A stretch of 48,083 bases of DNA. Source: JBAXTU01 sp037130015. Its GTDB lineage: Bacteria; Patescibacteriota; Patescibacteriia; 2-01-FULL-39-33. Under the pieces are notes generated by a model. That model searched no databases, was not told the origin of the DNA, and saw only the letters and a program-made list of their open reading frames with translations. The position numbers and the translations under genes were made by a program. The DNA lies in the NCBI GenBank assembly GCA_037130015.1, contig JBAXTU010000007.1, forward strand, positions 1 to 48,083, in the 5' to 3' direction. Shown here piece after piece: positions 1 to 7,939 of the stretch (within the stretch, counting starts at the first letter, position 1; every line of letters begins with the position of its first letter).

Positions 1-615
1 TGTCATGCCTTTTGTTAAAATTATATCTTTTTCTTTTTTATCAACATAATTAAAAACCGACGGATCTTCATGTGCTGAAAAACCAACGCCATGCCCGACG
101 AGTTGTCGCACCACATTAAAATTATTTTTAGCAATATGCGTCTCAATAGCGCGAGAAATGTCTGACAATTTATTGCCAATCTTGGCTTGCTTAATTCCTT
201 TGTGCAATGCTTCTTCTGTCACCTGTAAAAGCTTTTTGGCCTGCCTGTCAATTTTGCCGACAGCCACGGTGCGCGCCATATCCGTATATAATCCTTTATA
301 TTCCAAACCGCAGTCAATTCCCAAAATATCACCGGTTTTTAAATAACGATTGGGCACTGGCAAACCGTGCACTACTTCGTTATTAATAGACAAACACAAA
401 GCCGACGGAAATAAAATATCCGTCCAAGGCGCTTTGTAATTTTTAAAACTGGCTCGCCCTCCTGCCTTAGCAATTAATTCTTCAGCATAAACATTAAGTT
501 CTTCAGTGCCAATTCCAGGCTTCACTTTTTTTATTACTAAATCCAAAACGCGCGAGAGGATTTGACCGCCTTCGCGCATAATTTCTATTTGCTGTTGATT
601 CTTGATTTTTATCAT
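1..615 (-). CDS. map: Type I methionine aminopeptidase, 3' end outside the window
   Basis: Removes the initiator methionine from nascent proteins in the cytosol. 205 codons are visible, running off the left edge. The N-terminus (MIKIKNQQQIEIMREGG) aligns with the usual start of the family. Expected active-site residues are present: H83 (VVHG), the metal ligands D101 (GIDCG) and D112 (YTDMAR), and H175 in GHGVG followed by HEDPSV; the two distal Glu ligands lie outside the window. In most bacteria map follows secY-adk; here it keeps that orientation, but two opposite-strand genes lie between adk and map. The start codon is only 6 bases below a TATAAT box, so the mRNA may be leaderless. Confidence 0.95.
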   Translation of the reverse strand, partial: MIKIKNQQQIEIMREGGQILSRVLDLVIKKVKPGIGTEELNVYAEELIAKAGGRASFKNYKAPWTDILFPSALCLSINNEVVHGLPVPNRYLKTGDILGIDCGLEYKGLYTDMARTVAVGKIDRQAKKLLQVTEEALHKGIKQAKIGNKLSDISRAIETHIAKNNFNVVRQLVGHGVGFSAHEDPSVFNYVDKKEKDIILTKGMT

Positions 616-621
616 GGATTT

Positions 622-650
622 ATTATAGCTTAAAAAAAAATTTAAATAAA
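622..650 (-). promoter_or_regulatory. Possible leaderless promoter of map
   Basis: A perfect TATAAT (622-627, minus) lies 6 bases before the map ATG, with a weak TTTATT at -35 (645-650) 17 bases further upstream. Initiation at the normal distance would fall on or next to the start codon. The -10 is clear, the -35 poor. Confidence 0.4.
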
Positions 651-718
651 GCATTAATAAAAATTAATAGCTAAAATTAGATAAAAAAATACCATAATTA
701 TCACTATTTTATTTGAAA

Positions 719-747
719 TTGACCAACTCAAATGATGATGTTAAACT
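719..747 (+). promoter_or_regulatory. Promoter of the amidase gene
   Basis: TTGACC (719-724), 17-base spacer, TAAACT (742-747), about 43 bases before the ATG at 791. It fits the housekeeping consensus seen repeatedly in this window. Confidence 0.55.
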
Positions 748-790
748 TAGTATGAAATTAATTTTTATTAACTAATAATTAAGCAAAACT

Positions 791-1444
791 ATGAAAAAAA
801 CAATCATTTTGGATGCTGGTCATAGCTTGACCGATCCAGGAGCAGTGTCCGGTGGCACCACTGAATCAAAAGAAGCCATAAAAATTCGCGACTTGCTAAT
901 TCCCCTGCTCAAGCAAAGTTTTGATGTTTTAGCTGTGCCTGATAATTTAGATTTGGTCCAGTCAATCAAATGGGTTAATACTAAATGTCCCAACCTTGAA
1001 GACGGCTTGGCTCTAGCCATACATCTAAATGCCGGCGGTGGCACTGGCGCAGAAACTTACTTTTATGCTGGCCAAGAAAAATCCAGAGTAATTGCCCAGA
1101 CAATCATTGACACCTATTGTGGCCTGACCAGTTTTCGCAGTCGTGGCGCCAAATCCGATGCCACCACCAGCTATGGCCGTTTGGGCTGGATCAGAGATGT
1201 TTCTGCTTGGTCATGTCTAATAGAATTATCCTTTATTGACACTCCAGCCGATTTAACCAAACTACAAACAGAACATGATGAAATCGCTTTTGCAATTTAT
1301 TCCTCTCTTTGTGCGGTTTATGGCATCAAACCAGTGACTATACCAGTTATTGTCACTCCGCCAGTCAACACTCAAACACAAATCATCAAGGAACAAATCA
1401 AAGTTAAACTTAACGAATTAAATGCTTTAGTGAATCAGCTTTAA
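791..1444 (+). CDS. N-acetylmuramoyl-L-alanine amidase (Amidase_3-like)
   Basis: Predicted zinc hydrolase that cuts the amide bond between MurNAc and the stem peptide. The 217-residue protein opens with the catalytic fold: H11 in ILDAGHS, an acidic candidate ligand at E25 (TTESKE), H78 in AIHLNAGGG and the catalytic-type E145 in CLIELSFID. This is the H-E-H plus Glu pattern of the family. No signal peptide or membrane segment is visible, so secretion is unclear; phage-type and some cytosolic amidases also lack one. The last ~45 residues are a Pro/Thr/Gln linker and short helix, not a recognised wall-binding domain. It stands alone on the plus strand between map and adk with its own promoter and no clear ribosome binding site. 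Confidence 0.8.
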   Translation: MKKTIILDAGHSLTDPGAVSGGTTESKEAIKIRDLLIPLLKQSFDVLAVPDNLDLVQSIKWVNTKCPNLEDGLALAIHLNAGGGTGAETYFYAGQEKSRVIAQTIIDTYCGLTSFRSRGAKSDATTSYGRLGWIRDVSAWSCLIELSFIDTPADLTKLQTEHDEIAFAIYSSLCAVYGIKPVTIPVIVTPPVNTQTQIIKEQIKVKLNELNALVNQL

Positions 1445-1495
1445 ACATACCAAATACAATTTAATCTAAATTTAGCCAAAATTAATCAATATCTA

Positions 1496-1524
1496 TTGAC
1501 TTTTTATGTTAAGCATGCTAAAAT
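1496..1524 (+). promoter_or_regulatory. Promoter of the small membrane-anchored protein gene
   Basis: TTGACT (1496-1501), 17-base spacer, TAAAAT (1519-1524). The expected transcript starts near 1531, giving a leader of about 60 bases that contains a good AAGGAGA ribosome binding site. Confidence 0.75.
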
Positions 1525-1592
1525 TTTAAATTAGCCTGACAATGGGTCGGACTAAAATTTGGACATTGGACAACCAAAAAGGAGATAAAAAG

Positions 1593-1994
1593 ATGAAAAA
1601 TTCGAAGGATATTCTATTGCCAATTGTAATGGCAGTGACGCTTGGTGTGGGCGCAATTGTGTTCTTTTACTATAATCCCAACATAATCAAAGAAACATGG
1701 AATTTCATGAGTGCACCACACCGAACCGAGACACAAATAACCGCTGAGTATAATCAGGCTCATACACCTAATACTGAAGTACTAACAACACTGCAAATGA
1801 AGCCACCGCTTTGTTTGGCAATCAGCCCATGGAATGCAACTGAAAATCCAAATGTTGTAATTCGCTATGTGCGAATTGACGGTAAACTAGCATTGCAATG
1901 GAGGTCAGAACAATACACCACTGGCATGCAACACAACTACGGATTCTGTTTTATCCCAGAAACACCAACTCCGCCTGTAACAGTAGACAAATAA
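1593..1994 (+). CDS. Hypothetical small membrane-anchored protein
   Basis: 133 residues, function not recognised. The start at 1593 is chosen because AAGGAGA lies 6 bases upstream; a longer frame opens at 1542 but has no binding site and would place charged residues before the anchor. The N-terminus is a signal-anchor: a few charged residues, then a hydrophobic stretch at about residues 7-25 (LLPIVMAVTLGVGAIVFFYY). The remaining ~105 residues would be outside the membrane and are polar, with two Cys (PPLCLAIS and FCFIPE) and a Pro/Thr-rich tail. It has its own promoter and ends just before a bidirectional terminator. Its gene environment gives no functional hint beyond proximity to a wall amidase. 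Confidence 0.7.
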   Translation: MKNSKDILLPIVMAVTLGVGAIVFFYYNPNIIKETWNFMSAPHRTETQITAEYNQAHTPNTEVLTTLQMKPPLCLAISPWNATENPNVVIRYVRIDGKLALQWRSEQYTTGMQHNYGFCFIPETPTPPVTVDK

Positions 1995-2010
1995 CCTGCA
2001 CAAACAAAAA

Positions 2011-2039
2011 CCCCGAGATTGTAACATACGATCTCGGGG
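2011..2039. terminator. Bidirectional intrinsic terminator between the 133-residue gene and adk
   Basis: Stem CCCCGAGATTGT / ACGATCTCGGGG (12 pairs, one G-U) with loop AACAT. It is flanked by A5 on the left and T7 a few bases to the right, so it can end transcription from both convergent genes. It also marks the end of the long ribosomal transcript. Confidence 0.9.
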
Positions 2040-2056
2040 TAATTTTTTTATAAAAT

Positions 2057-2734
2057 TTATTTCCAACCAATCTTACTGCGCAGATCTTTTACCATATGAC
2101 GCATAATTTCTTGAAACACTTCATCAATATGTTTCTCGCCATCAATCATGATTAAAATATTTTTATCCTGATAAGACTTTACAATCGGATCGGTCTCACG
2201 ATGATACACTTCCAAACGAGCTTTAATAGTTTCTTCCTTGTCATCATCACGTTGGAAAAGCGGTTCACCGCAAGTATCGCAAATGGTTTCATTTTTTGGC
2301 GCAGAATATTTCAAGTGCCAAGTATGGCCATTTTTACAAACACGTCTGCCAGCCATTCTTTCAATAATAGTGGCATCACTGACATTTATCAAAAAAACAT
2401 AATCTACATCCGCATTAGCTTCCAAAAATTGAGCTTGCTCCAAAGTACGAGGAAAACCATCCATGGCATAGCCAAGCTTGCAATCCTCTTGTTTAATTCT
2501 ATCTACCACCAAACGATTCACTAATTCCGTTGGCACTAATTGGCCTTTATCCATGCAAGCAATCACCTCAGCCGACAATGGATTTTGTGTGTCTGATTTA
2601 ATGTTGTGTAAAATCACACCAGTGGAAATATGTGGCACATCAAATGTTTTGGCAATAAGTTCTGTTTGTGTGCCTTTGCCAGAAACAGGAGGACCAAGCA
2701 CAATAATCTCAAACGGCTTTTCGTTTTTGTTCAT
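2057..2734 (-). CDS. adk: Adenylate kinase
   Basis: Interconverts ATP + AMP and 2 ADP. The 225-residue protein has the P-loop GPPVSGKGT at 14-22, AMP-site residues around HISTG, DGFPR at 92-96 and a long-type LID. The LID carries a zinc-knuckle variant: C133 is followed by GHTWH instead of a second Cys two residues on, with CDTC at 152-155 intact, so histidine may supply a metal ligand. The C-terminal RDDD and arginine-rich regions are normal. The gene lies 13 bases after secY and is the last gene of the ribosomal block before the terminator at 2011-2039, a widespread secY-adk linkage. Confidence 0.97.
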   Translation of the reverse strand: MNKNEKPFEIIVLGPPVSGKGTQTELIAKTFDVPHISTGVILHNIKSDTQNPLSAEVIACMDKGQLVPTELVNRLVVDRIKQEDCKLGYAMDGFPRTLEQAQFLEANADVDYVFLINVSDATIIERMAGRRVCKNGHTWHLKYSAPKNETICDTCGEPLFQRDDDKEETIKARLEVYHRETDPIVKSYQDKNILIMIDGEKHIDEVFQEIMRHMVKDLRSKIGWK

Positions 2735-2747
2735 AGAAAAAATTAGT

Positions 2748-4022
2748 TTATATTTCTTCGTAATCTCTCATTGAGAGTTGAGCATTGATCTGATTGACGG
2801 TTTCAATAACCACCGACACCACGATTAAAAGTGAGGTACCACCAATGACGAGTGATTGTGTTCCCGTGAGTTGAGAAGTAATAAGTGGCAAAACAGCAAT
2901 CAGACCCAAAAACAACGAACCGGTTAAAATAATTCTGGTGACGATTTTTTTCAAATAGTCAGCTGTGGATCTACCTGGACGAATACCTGGCACAAAACCA
3001 CCTTGCTTTTGTAAATTCTCAGCAATCTGATCAGGATGAAAAATAACTGCTGTATAAAAATAAGTAAAAGCAACTACTAGTGTAAAATAAATAACACCGT
3101 AAAATATTTGATTTTGGAATAAATTAATAACCGATTGAGCAAAATTAGCCACCCATACAGTATTAACTCTCAAAAATAATTGAGCTACCATGGGCGGAAA
3201 TAAAATAATTGAAATGGCAAAAATAATTGGGATAACACCGGCTTGATTGACACGAAGTGGCAAATGAGTATCCACACCACCAAACATCTTGTTGCCACGC
3301 ACCCGCCTGGCATAAGACACGGGAATATTTCTTTGACCTTCAGTAATAATAACCACGCCAACAATAGTGATTAACGCAATCAAAGCAAATATTACCATGT
3401 TAATAATTTCGGCGGCATTAAAAGTGGCCACAGTCTTGCTGAAAGATCCTGGCAGGCCAGACACAATGCCAGCAAAAATCAATAATGATATTCCGTTGCC
3501 AACATGCTTTTCAGTAATAAGTTCACCAAGCCACATTAAAAACATGGTGCCGGCTGTGATTGTGCACATGGCTACAATCAATTGCCAAGATGTAATATTG
3601 CCAAGCACATTGCCAGCACTTCGTTCTAACAAAGCAATCATGCCATATGATTGTAAAAAAGCCAACGGCACAGTGAGCCAACGAGTCCATTGATTGATTT
3701 TGCCACGGCCATATTCACCTTCCTTAGAAAGTTCTTCTAAAGACGGCACAACCATGGTTAATAATTGAAAAATAATAGATGAAGTGATATATGGGCCCAC
3801 ACCAAGCATGACAATGGAAAAATTTTCCATGGCACCGCCGGCAAAAATATTCATAAGACCCAAAACCTGGCTGGAATCAAATAATTTTTTAAGCCCAACA
3901 GTATCAATGCCTGGCACTGGAATATGCGCAGCTACTCTGGAAATAAAAAGCAAAGCTAGCACAAACAAAATTTTGTTGCGCAAATCTTTGATTTTCCAAA
4001 TTTGAGATAATTTGTCAAACAT
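2748..4022 (-). CDS. secY: Preprotein translocase subunit SecY
   Basis: Channel subunit of the SecYEG translocon in the cytoplasmic membrane. 424 residues with ten predicted hydrophobic segments; family signatures visible include HIPVPGID near residue 33 (end of TM1/plug), NGISLLIFAGI (~176) and the cytosolic loop GFVPGIRPGRSTADYL (~342). Length is normal. It is the export route for the many secreted or anchored proteins to the right of this block. It is separated from rplO by a 65-base spacer made of an AT-rich inverted repeat, and followed closely by adk. Confidence 0.98.
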   Translation of the reverse strand: MFDKLSQIWKIKDLRNKILFVLALLFISRVAAHIPVPGIDTVGLKKLFDSSQVLGLMNIFAGGAMENFSIVMLGVGPYITSSIIFQLLTMVVPSLEELSKEGEYGRGKINQWTRWLTVPLAFLQSYGMIALLERSAGNVLGNITSWQLIVAMCTITAGTMFLMWLGELITEKHVGNGISLLIFAGIVSGLPGSFSKTVATFNAAEIINMVIFALIALITIVGVVIITEGQRNIPVSYARRVRGNKMFGGVDTHLPLRVNQAGVIPIIFAISIILFPPMVAQLFLRVNTVWVANFAQSVINLFQNQIFYGVIYFTLVVAFTYFYTAVIFHPDQIAENLQKQGGFVPGIRPGRSTADYLKKIVTRIILTGSLFLGLIAVLPLITSQLTGTQSLVIGGTSLLIVVSVVIETVNQINAQLSMRDYEEI

Positions 4023-4030
4023 AGAAACAT

Positions 4031-4087
4031 TAGTTATAAAGTAAAAAGTTTATAAAGTTATAAAGTTTTTACTTTATAAGTTTTAAG
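4031..4087. repeat. AT-rich spacer repeat with perfect 14-base inverted repeat (rplO-secY)
   Basis: TTATAAAGTAAAAA at 4034-4047 is the exact reverse complement of 4066-4079, with an 18-base loop. The 29-base block 4038-4066 recurs exactly, inverted, at 5989-6017. It is one of four related spacers in this ribosomal block. Confidence 0.8.
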
Positions 4088-4531
4088 TTAGTTCTTGAGA
4101 GTGGCTTCACCACCAGCTTCTTCAATCGCTCTTTTAGCAACAACTGAATAGGCCTGAGCAATGACGGTGAATTTTTTGGTGAGCTTACCTGTGCCCAAAA
4201 TCTTAATGCCGTTTTTGGCATTTTCCACTAGTCCCAGGCGCATTAATTTTCTGGCATCAATAATATCACCAGCTTTGAATTTAGTTTCCAAATCAGCAAT
4301 ATTAACCACGGACATTTTTGGTTTGTCGCTCTTGAAGCCACGAGTCTTTGGTGTACGCATCAAAGTTTGCTTAAAGCCTAATGCTTTTAGTCCGCCTTTG
4401 CCACCACTTCTAGCACGTTGTCCTTTCATGCCTTTGCCTGAATAGCTACCGCGTTTACCGCCACGTCCAACACGTCTGGCTGTTTTTTTAGAGCCTTTGG
4501 CTGGTTTTAAATTTGATAAATTAAGAGTCAT
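4088..4531 (-). CDS. rplO: 50S ribosomal protein L15 (uL15)
   Basis: Large-subunit assembly protein. 147 residues: the basic glycine-rich N-terminal arm (GRGGKRGSYSGKGMKGQR, 22-39) that threads into 23S rRNA, then the globular domain ending in the KRAIEEAGGEATL signature. It follows rpsE by only 4 bases. In most bacteria rpmD (L30) lies between these two genes; there is no room for it here, a hallmark of CPR genomes. Confidence 0.98.
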   Translation of the reverse strand: MTLNLSNLKPAKGSKKTARRVGRGGKRGSYSGKGMKGQRARSGGKGGLKALGFKQTLMRTPKTRGFKSDKPKMSVVNIADLETKFKAGDIIDARKLMRLGLVENAKNGIKILGTGKLTKKFTVIAQAYSVVAKRAIEEAGGEATLKN

Positions 4532-4535
4532 ATTT

Positions 4536-5048
4536 TTATTTAACTTCTTGTTCTTGTTTTTTTACTTTGGTAATTCTGGCTTTTTTCAGAGTGCTGAGCG
4601 CTTTAATGGCTGCCCGAACATTATTAACTTTATTATTACAGCCTAAAATTTTAGAAACACCATTTTGCACGCCAGCCAGTTCCAATACAGAGCGAACACT
4701 GCCACCAGAAATAATACCAGTACCTTCTGGGGCTGGCTTGAGAATAACGATAGCTGCACCATCTTTGATTCGTACTTCATGAGGCAAAGTGCCATTAATC
4801 AAATTAATTCTAATCATATTCTTTTCAGCTTTTTTGACAGCTTTTTCAACAGCCATAGAAACATCCTTGCCTTTGGCTAAACCAAAACCAATACGGCCCT
4901 TCTTGTCACCAAGAAGAACACCTGCGCGAAAACGCATTCTCTTACCACCAGCCATGACACGAGTGACACGGGCAATATCAACAATCTGCTGCTCAAATTC
5001 GGGCGCTTCTCTTTGTGGTTTAAAATTTCTTTTGGATTTAGCTTCCAT
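4536..5048 (-). CDS. rpsE: 30S ribosomal protein S5 (uS5)
   Basis: Small-subunit protein near the mRNA entry channel, involved in decoding fidelity. 170 residues with the double-stranded-RNA-binding-like N-domain (VMAGGKRMRFRAGVLLGD, GRIGFGLAKGKDV) and the C-domain signature PEGTGIISGGSVRSVLELAG. The first ~20 residues are a basic extension and the tail is lysine-rich. It lies 13 bases after rplR and 4 bases before rplO. Confidence 0.98.
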   Translation of the reverse strand: MEAKSKRNFKPQREAPEFEQQIVDIARVTRVMAGGKRMRFRAGVLLGDKKGRIGFGLAKGKDVSMAVEKAVKKAEKNMIRINLINGTLPHEVRIKDGAAIVILKPAPEGTGIISGGSVRSVLELAGVQNGVSKILGCNNKVNNVRAAIKALSTLKKARITKVKKQEQEVK

Positions 5049-5061
5049 AAATATTTTTCAA

Positions 5062-5415
5062 TTAAATTTTTAATCCGCCTTCACGAGCGCCTTCAGCGAT
5101 CGCTTTGACTCGGCCATGATATCTATTAGCTCCTCTGTCAAAAACAGCAGTTGTAATCTTTTTTTCAATGGCTTTTTGCGCCAACATTTTTCCAAGCTCA
5201 TAGGCTTTTTCTGTTTTATTGCCTTTAGCTGTGACATTCTTATCGTGCAAACCAAAAATACTCTTGCCGGTTTTATCATCAATAAATTGAGCAGAAATAT
5301 GTTTTAAACTGCGACAAACCGAAAGACGCGGGCAATCAGAAGTGCCAGAAATTTTAACTCTAGCGCGAATTGCTCTTCTTTCTTTGATTTTATTTTTCAA
5401 TTGGAATTTTTTCAT
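5062..5415 (-). CDS. rplR: 50S ribosomal protein L18 (uL18)
   Basis: Binds 5S rRNA together with L5. 117 residues, the usual size, with family features PRLSVCRSLKHISAQFIDD and the C-terminal FDRGANRYHGRVKAIAEGAREGGL. It follows rplF by 11 bases and precedes rpsE by 13. A second open frame inside (5070-5282) is only an overlapping-frame artefact. Confidence 0.98.
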   Translation of the reverse strand: MKKFQLKNKIKERRAIRARVKISGTSDCPRLSVCRSLKHISAQFIDDKTGKSIFGLHDKNVTAKGNKTEKAYELGKMLAQKAIEKKITTAVFDRGANRYHGRVKAIAEGAREGGLKI

Positions 5416-5426
5416 ATCGTCTAGAA

Positions 5427-5972
5427 TTATTTGCCTTTACCGGCGGCCTTGCCCGCTTTACGGCGAACTTGTTCGTCTGCATATTTAATACCTTTACCTT
5501 TATAAGGTTCAGGTTTTTTAATACGTCTAATCTTAGCTGCTGTTTCACCAACGACTTGCTTATCATTGCCACTTACGATAATAGCATTGCCTTCAACTCT
5601 AATATCAGTGCCATCTGGAAAAGGAAATTCAACTGGATGAGAAAAGCCAACATTAAGCGTCAATACTTTACCATTAACTGCAGCTTTAAAACCAATACCA
5701 TTAATTTCTAATTTCTTTTCAAAACCAACAGTCACACCTGTCACCATATTTTTTATCAATCTGGCAAACAAACCCCAAAGTGCTCCTTGTGAACGATCAG
5801 ATTCATCCTTGATATTAACTATAACCTGATTATCAACAATTTTCAATAAAACATGATCATGAATAACCTGAGTCAATTGGCCTTTTGGTCCTTTGACTGT
5901 AATAACCTTGCCGTCAATATTAACATCAACGCCGGCTGGAATAATAACTGGTTGTTTGCCTATTCTGCTCAT
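5427..5972 (-). CDS. rplF: 50S ribosomal protein L6 (uL6)
   Basis: Sits near the factor-binding region of the large subunit. 181 residues, two tandem L6 folds; starts MSRIGKQPVIIPAGV and contains the C-terminal signature PEPYKGKGIKYADE followed by a basic Lys/Gly tail. The upstream spacer to rpsH (53 bases) carries a copy of the AT-rich repeat. Confidence 0.98.
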   Translation of the reverse strand: MSRIGKQPVIIPAGVDVNIDGKVITVKGPKGQLTQVIHDHVLLKIVDNQVIVNIKDESDRSQGALWGLFARLIKNMVTGVTVGFEKKLEINGIGFKAAVNGKVLTLNVGFSHPVEFPFPDGTDIRVEGNAIIVSGNDKQVVGETAAKIRRIKKPEPYKGKGIKYADEQVRRKAGKAAGKGK

Positions 5973-5980
5973 AAAAATTA

Positions 5981-6025
5981 ATTCAATTACTTTATAACTT
6001 TATAAACTTTTTACTTTTAACTTAG
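5981..6025. repeat. AT-rich spacer repeat (rpsH-rplF)
   Basis: 29 bases at 5989-6017 are an exact reverse-complement copy of 4038-4066. Here the inverted partner arm is missing, so no long hairpin is expected. There is no terminator and no promoter in this spacer. Confidence 0.75.
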
Positions 6026-6427
6026 TTAGTATATTTCACAAACGACTTCGCCACCTAACCCTGCTTTTCTAGCTTCACGATTGGTCATAAGACCAGCAGA
6101 GGTAGAAATAATAGCGATACCGTAATTATTTAAAACTTTTGGCAATTCATCTTTAGCCGCATAAACTCTGCGTCCCGGTTTGGACACACGCTTGATGCTA
6201 GCAATAGCGCTTTGACCTTCATTATATTTTAATTTAACAATCAAACCGCCGAATTTATTGCCATCCTCACCAACTTTCAATTCTTCATAACCAGAGACAA
6301 AACCTTCCTGCTTTAAAATCTTAAGCAAGCCCAATTTTAATTTGGAAAAAGGGATAGCCACTTCAGTCTTTCTGACTCTTATGGCATTTCTGATTCTAGT
6401 TAACATGTCTGCGATTGGATCGGTCAT
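6026..6427 (-). CDS. rpsH: 30S ribosomal protein S8 (uS8)
   Basis: Primary 16S rRNA binder (helix 21) and, in E. coli, the repressor of the spc operon. 133 residues beginning MTDPIADMLTRIRNAIR and ending with the signature STSAGLMTNREARKAGLGGE. It follows rpsZ by 22 bases. Confidence 0.98.
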   Translation of the reverse strand: MTDPIADMLTRIRNAIRVRKTEVAIPFSKLKLGLLKILKQEGFVSGYEELKVGEDGNKFGGLIVKLKYNEGQSAIASIKRVSKPGRRVYAAKDELPKVLNNYGIAIISTSAGLMTNREARKAGLGGEVVCEIY

Positions 6428-6449
6428 ATTTTAATTTATAATTTTATTT

Positions 6450-6635
6450 TTACCAGGATGATTTGGTGACACCCGGGATCTGGCCATTATTAGATAATTC
6501 CCTAAAACAGATACGGCACAAATTAAAATCCCGCATATAGCCATGGCGACGTCCGCAACGCCAACAACGATTTACATGTCTGTTTGCAAATTTTGGTTTT
6601 TTATTTGATTTTGCTATCTGAGCTTGTGTTGCCAT
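6450..6635 (-). CDS. rpsZ: 30S ribosomal protein S14, zinc-binding short form (uS14)
   Basis: 61 residues, the short type-Z S14 rather than the ~100-residue zinc-free form. The zinc knuckle is explicit: CWRCG at 24-28 and CRIC at 40-43, with the C-terminal GQIPGVTKSSW typical of the family. It lies between rplE and rpsH as in other spc operons. Confidence 0.97.
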   Translation of the reverse strand: MATQAQIAKSNKKPKFANRHVNRCWRCGRRHGYMRDFNLCRICFRELSNNGQIPGVTKSSW

Positions 6636-6654
6636 ATTTTATATATAATCGGAA

Positions 6655-7203
6655 TTATGATTTTTTTTGAAAAGGGAAACCCAACAATCTAAAAAGTTCC
6701 AGACCTTGTTCATGATTTTTAGCCGAAGTGGCCACTGAAACTTCCAGTCCTAATATTTTTTCAACTTCATCTGATTTAATTTCTGGAAAAACAATATGTT
6801 CTTTAAATCCCAAAGTCAAATTGCCTTGTTTATCAACATTTTTTTCAAGCAAACCGCGAAAATCCCTAATTCTAGGAATAGCCACATTAACTAATTTATC
6901 AATAAAGTCATACATTCTTTCTCCACGCAAAGTCACTTTGACACCAACCACTTGGCCTTGTCTAACTTTAAAAGCGGAAATAGCTTGCTTGGCTTTGGTG
7001 CGAATCGGTTTTTGACCGGTAATTCTTCTAAGAGTCGCTTCGGCATTGTCAGCCACACTGCTATCTGAATTTCTGGCATTGATACCAATATTAACAGAAA
7101 TTGATTTGATTTTTGGCACGGCCAAATAATTTTTCAATTCAAACTTTTCCTGCAAAGCCGGAATGATTTCTTTTTGATATTTTTGGTGTAATCTGGATTT
7201 CAT
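6655..7203 (-). CDS. rplE: 50S ribosomal protein L5 (uL5)
   Basis: 5S rRNA-binding protein of the central protuberance that contacts the P-site tRNA. 182 residues; KYQKEIIPALQEKF near the N-terminus, a KIKSISVNIGI strand, the loop GQKPIRTKAKQAISAFKVR and a C-terminal LFRLLGFPF are all typical. It starts 4 bases after rplX. Confidence 0.97.
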   Translation of the reverse strand: MKSRLHQKYQKEIIPALQEKFELKNYLAVPKIKSISVNIGINARNSDSSVADNAEATLRRITGQKPIRTKAKQAISAFKVRQGQVVGVKVTLRGERMYDFIDKLVNVAIPRIRDFRGLLEKNVDKQGNLTLGFKEHIVFPEIKSDEVEKILGLEVSVATSAKNHEQGLELFRLLGFPFQKKS

Positions 7204-7207
7204 AAAA

Positions 7208-7552
7208 TTAAATATTCTCTTGGCATTTTTTACAAATGCGATTCTTGATAAATTTCTTAGCTTTGGTATTCAAGTCACCGCCTTTAACAGCTGGCTCAAC
7301 CTTATAACCGACTCTAACATCACGACCGCACTTGGGGCAAATCAATAAAATATTAGAAACATCAACTGGCGCTGGAAATTGAATGCGTTGGCCTTTTTCG
7401 CCTTGTTTTTTGCCACGTTGATTTTTGATCATCAAATTCAAACCTTCAACTACTAGCTTTTTTTCCTTAGCTAAAATCTGCAAGACTTTACCGGATTTAC
7501 CGTTGTCCTTGCCAGAAATTAATTTTACTTTGTCGCCAACTTTTATTTTCAT
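7208..7552 (-). CDS. rplX: 50S ribosomal protein L24 with zinc-ribbon tail (uL24)
   Basis: Assembly initiator protein at the exit tunnel. The KOW motif is at the N-terminus (KIKVGDKVKLISGKDNGKSG). Of the 114 residues the C-terminal third holds two Cys pairs, CPKCGRDV (~73-80) and CKKC (~108-111), a zinc-ribbon variant found in part of the bacterial L24 family. It lies 11 bases after rplN. Confidence 0.97.
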   Translation of the reverse strand: MKIKVGDKVKLISGKDNGKSGKVLQILAKEKKLVVEGLNLMIKNQRGKKQGEKGQRIQFPAPVDVSNILLICPKCGRDVRVGYKVEPAVKGGDLNTKAKKFIKNRICKKCQENI

Positions 7553-7563
7553 AATATTTTTAT

Positions 7564-7935
7564 TTATAGCACTTCAGGAGCGAGTGAAATTATTTTTTGA
7601 TAACCAAGATTTCTCAGCTCTCTAGCCACTGGACCAAAAACGCGAGTGCCTTTCATTTCTTTGTTTTTTTTGTCAATAATCACACCAGCATTATCATCAA
7701 AACGGATATAACTGCCATCAGCGCGACGAACTTCTTTTTTGGTGCGCACAATAACCACTTGCACTACATCGCCTTTTTTAACCATACTGTGAGGAGTGGC
7801 TTCTTTAATGGTGACTGTCACCACATCGCCCAACATAGCGAAACGTTTGCGATAACCGCCGAAGACACTAATCACCCGGAAGCGTTTGGCGCCGGTATTG
7901 TCTGCTGATCTTAAATTTGAACCTTGCTGCAACAT
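7564..7935 (-). CDS. rplN: 50S ribosomal protein L14 (uL14)
   Basis: Forms part of an intersubunit bridge and binds 23S rRNA. 123 residues, standard length; starts MLQQGSNLRSADNTGAKRF and has the GDVVTVTIKEATP and ARELR signatures. It lies 4 bases after rpsQ. Confidence 0.98.
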   Translation of the reverse strand: MLQQGSNLRSADNTGAKRFRVISVFGGYRKRFAMLGDVVTVTIKEATPHSMVKKGDVVQVVIVRTKKEVRRADGSYIRFDDNAGVIIDKKNKEMKGTRVFGPVARELRNLGYQKIISLAPEVL

Positions 7936-7939
7936 ATTA

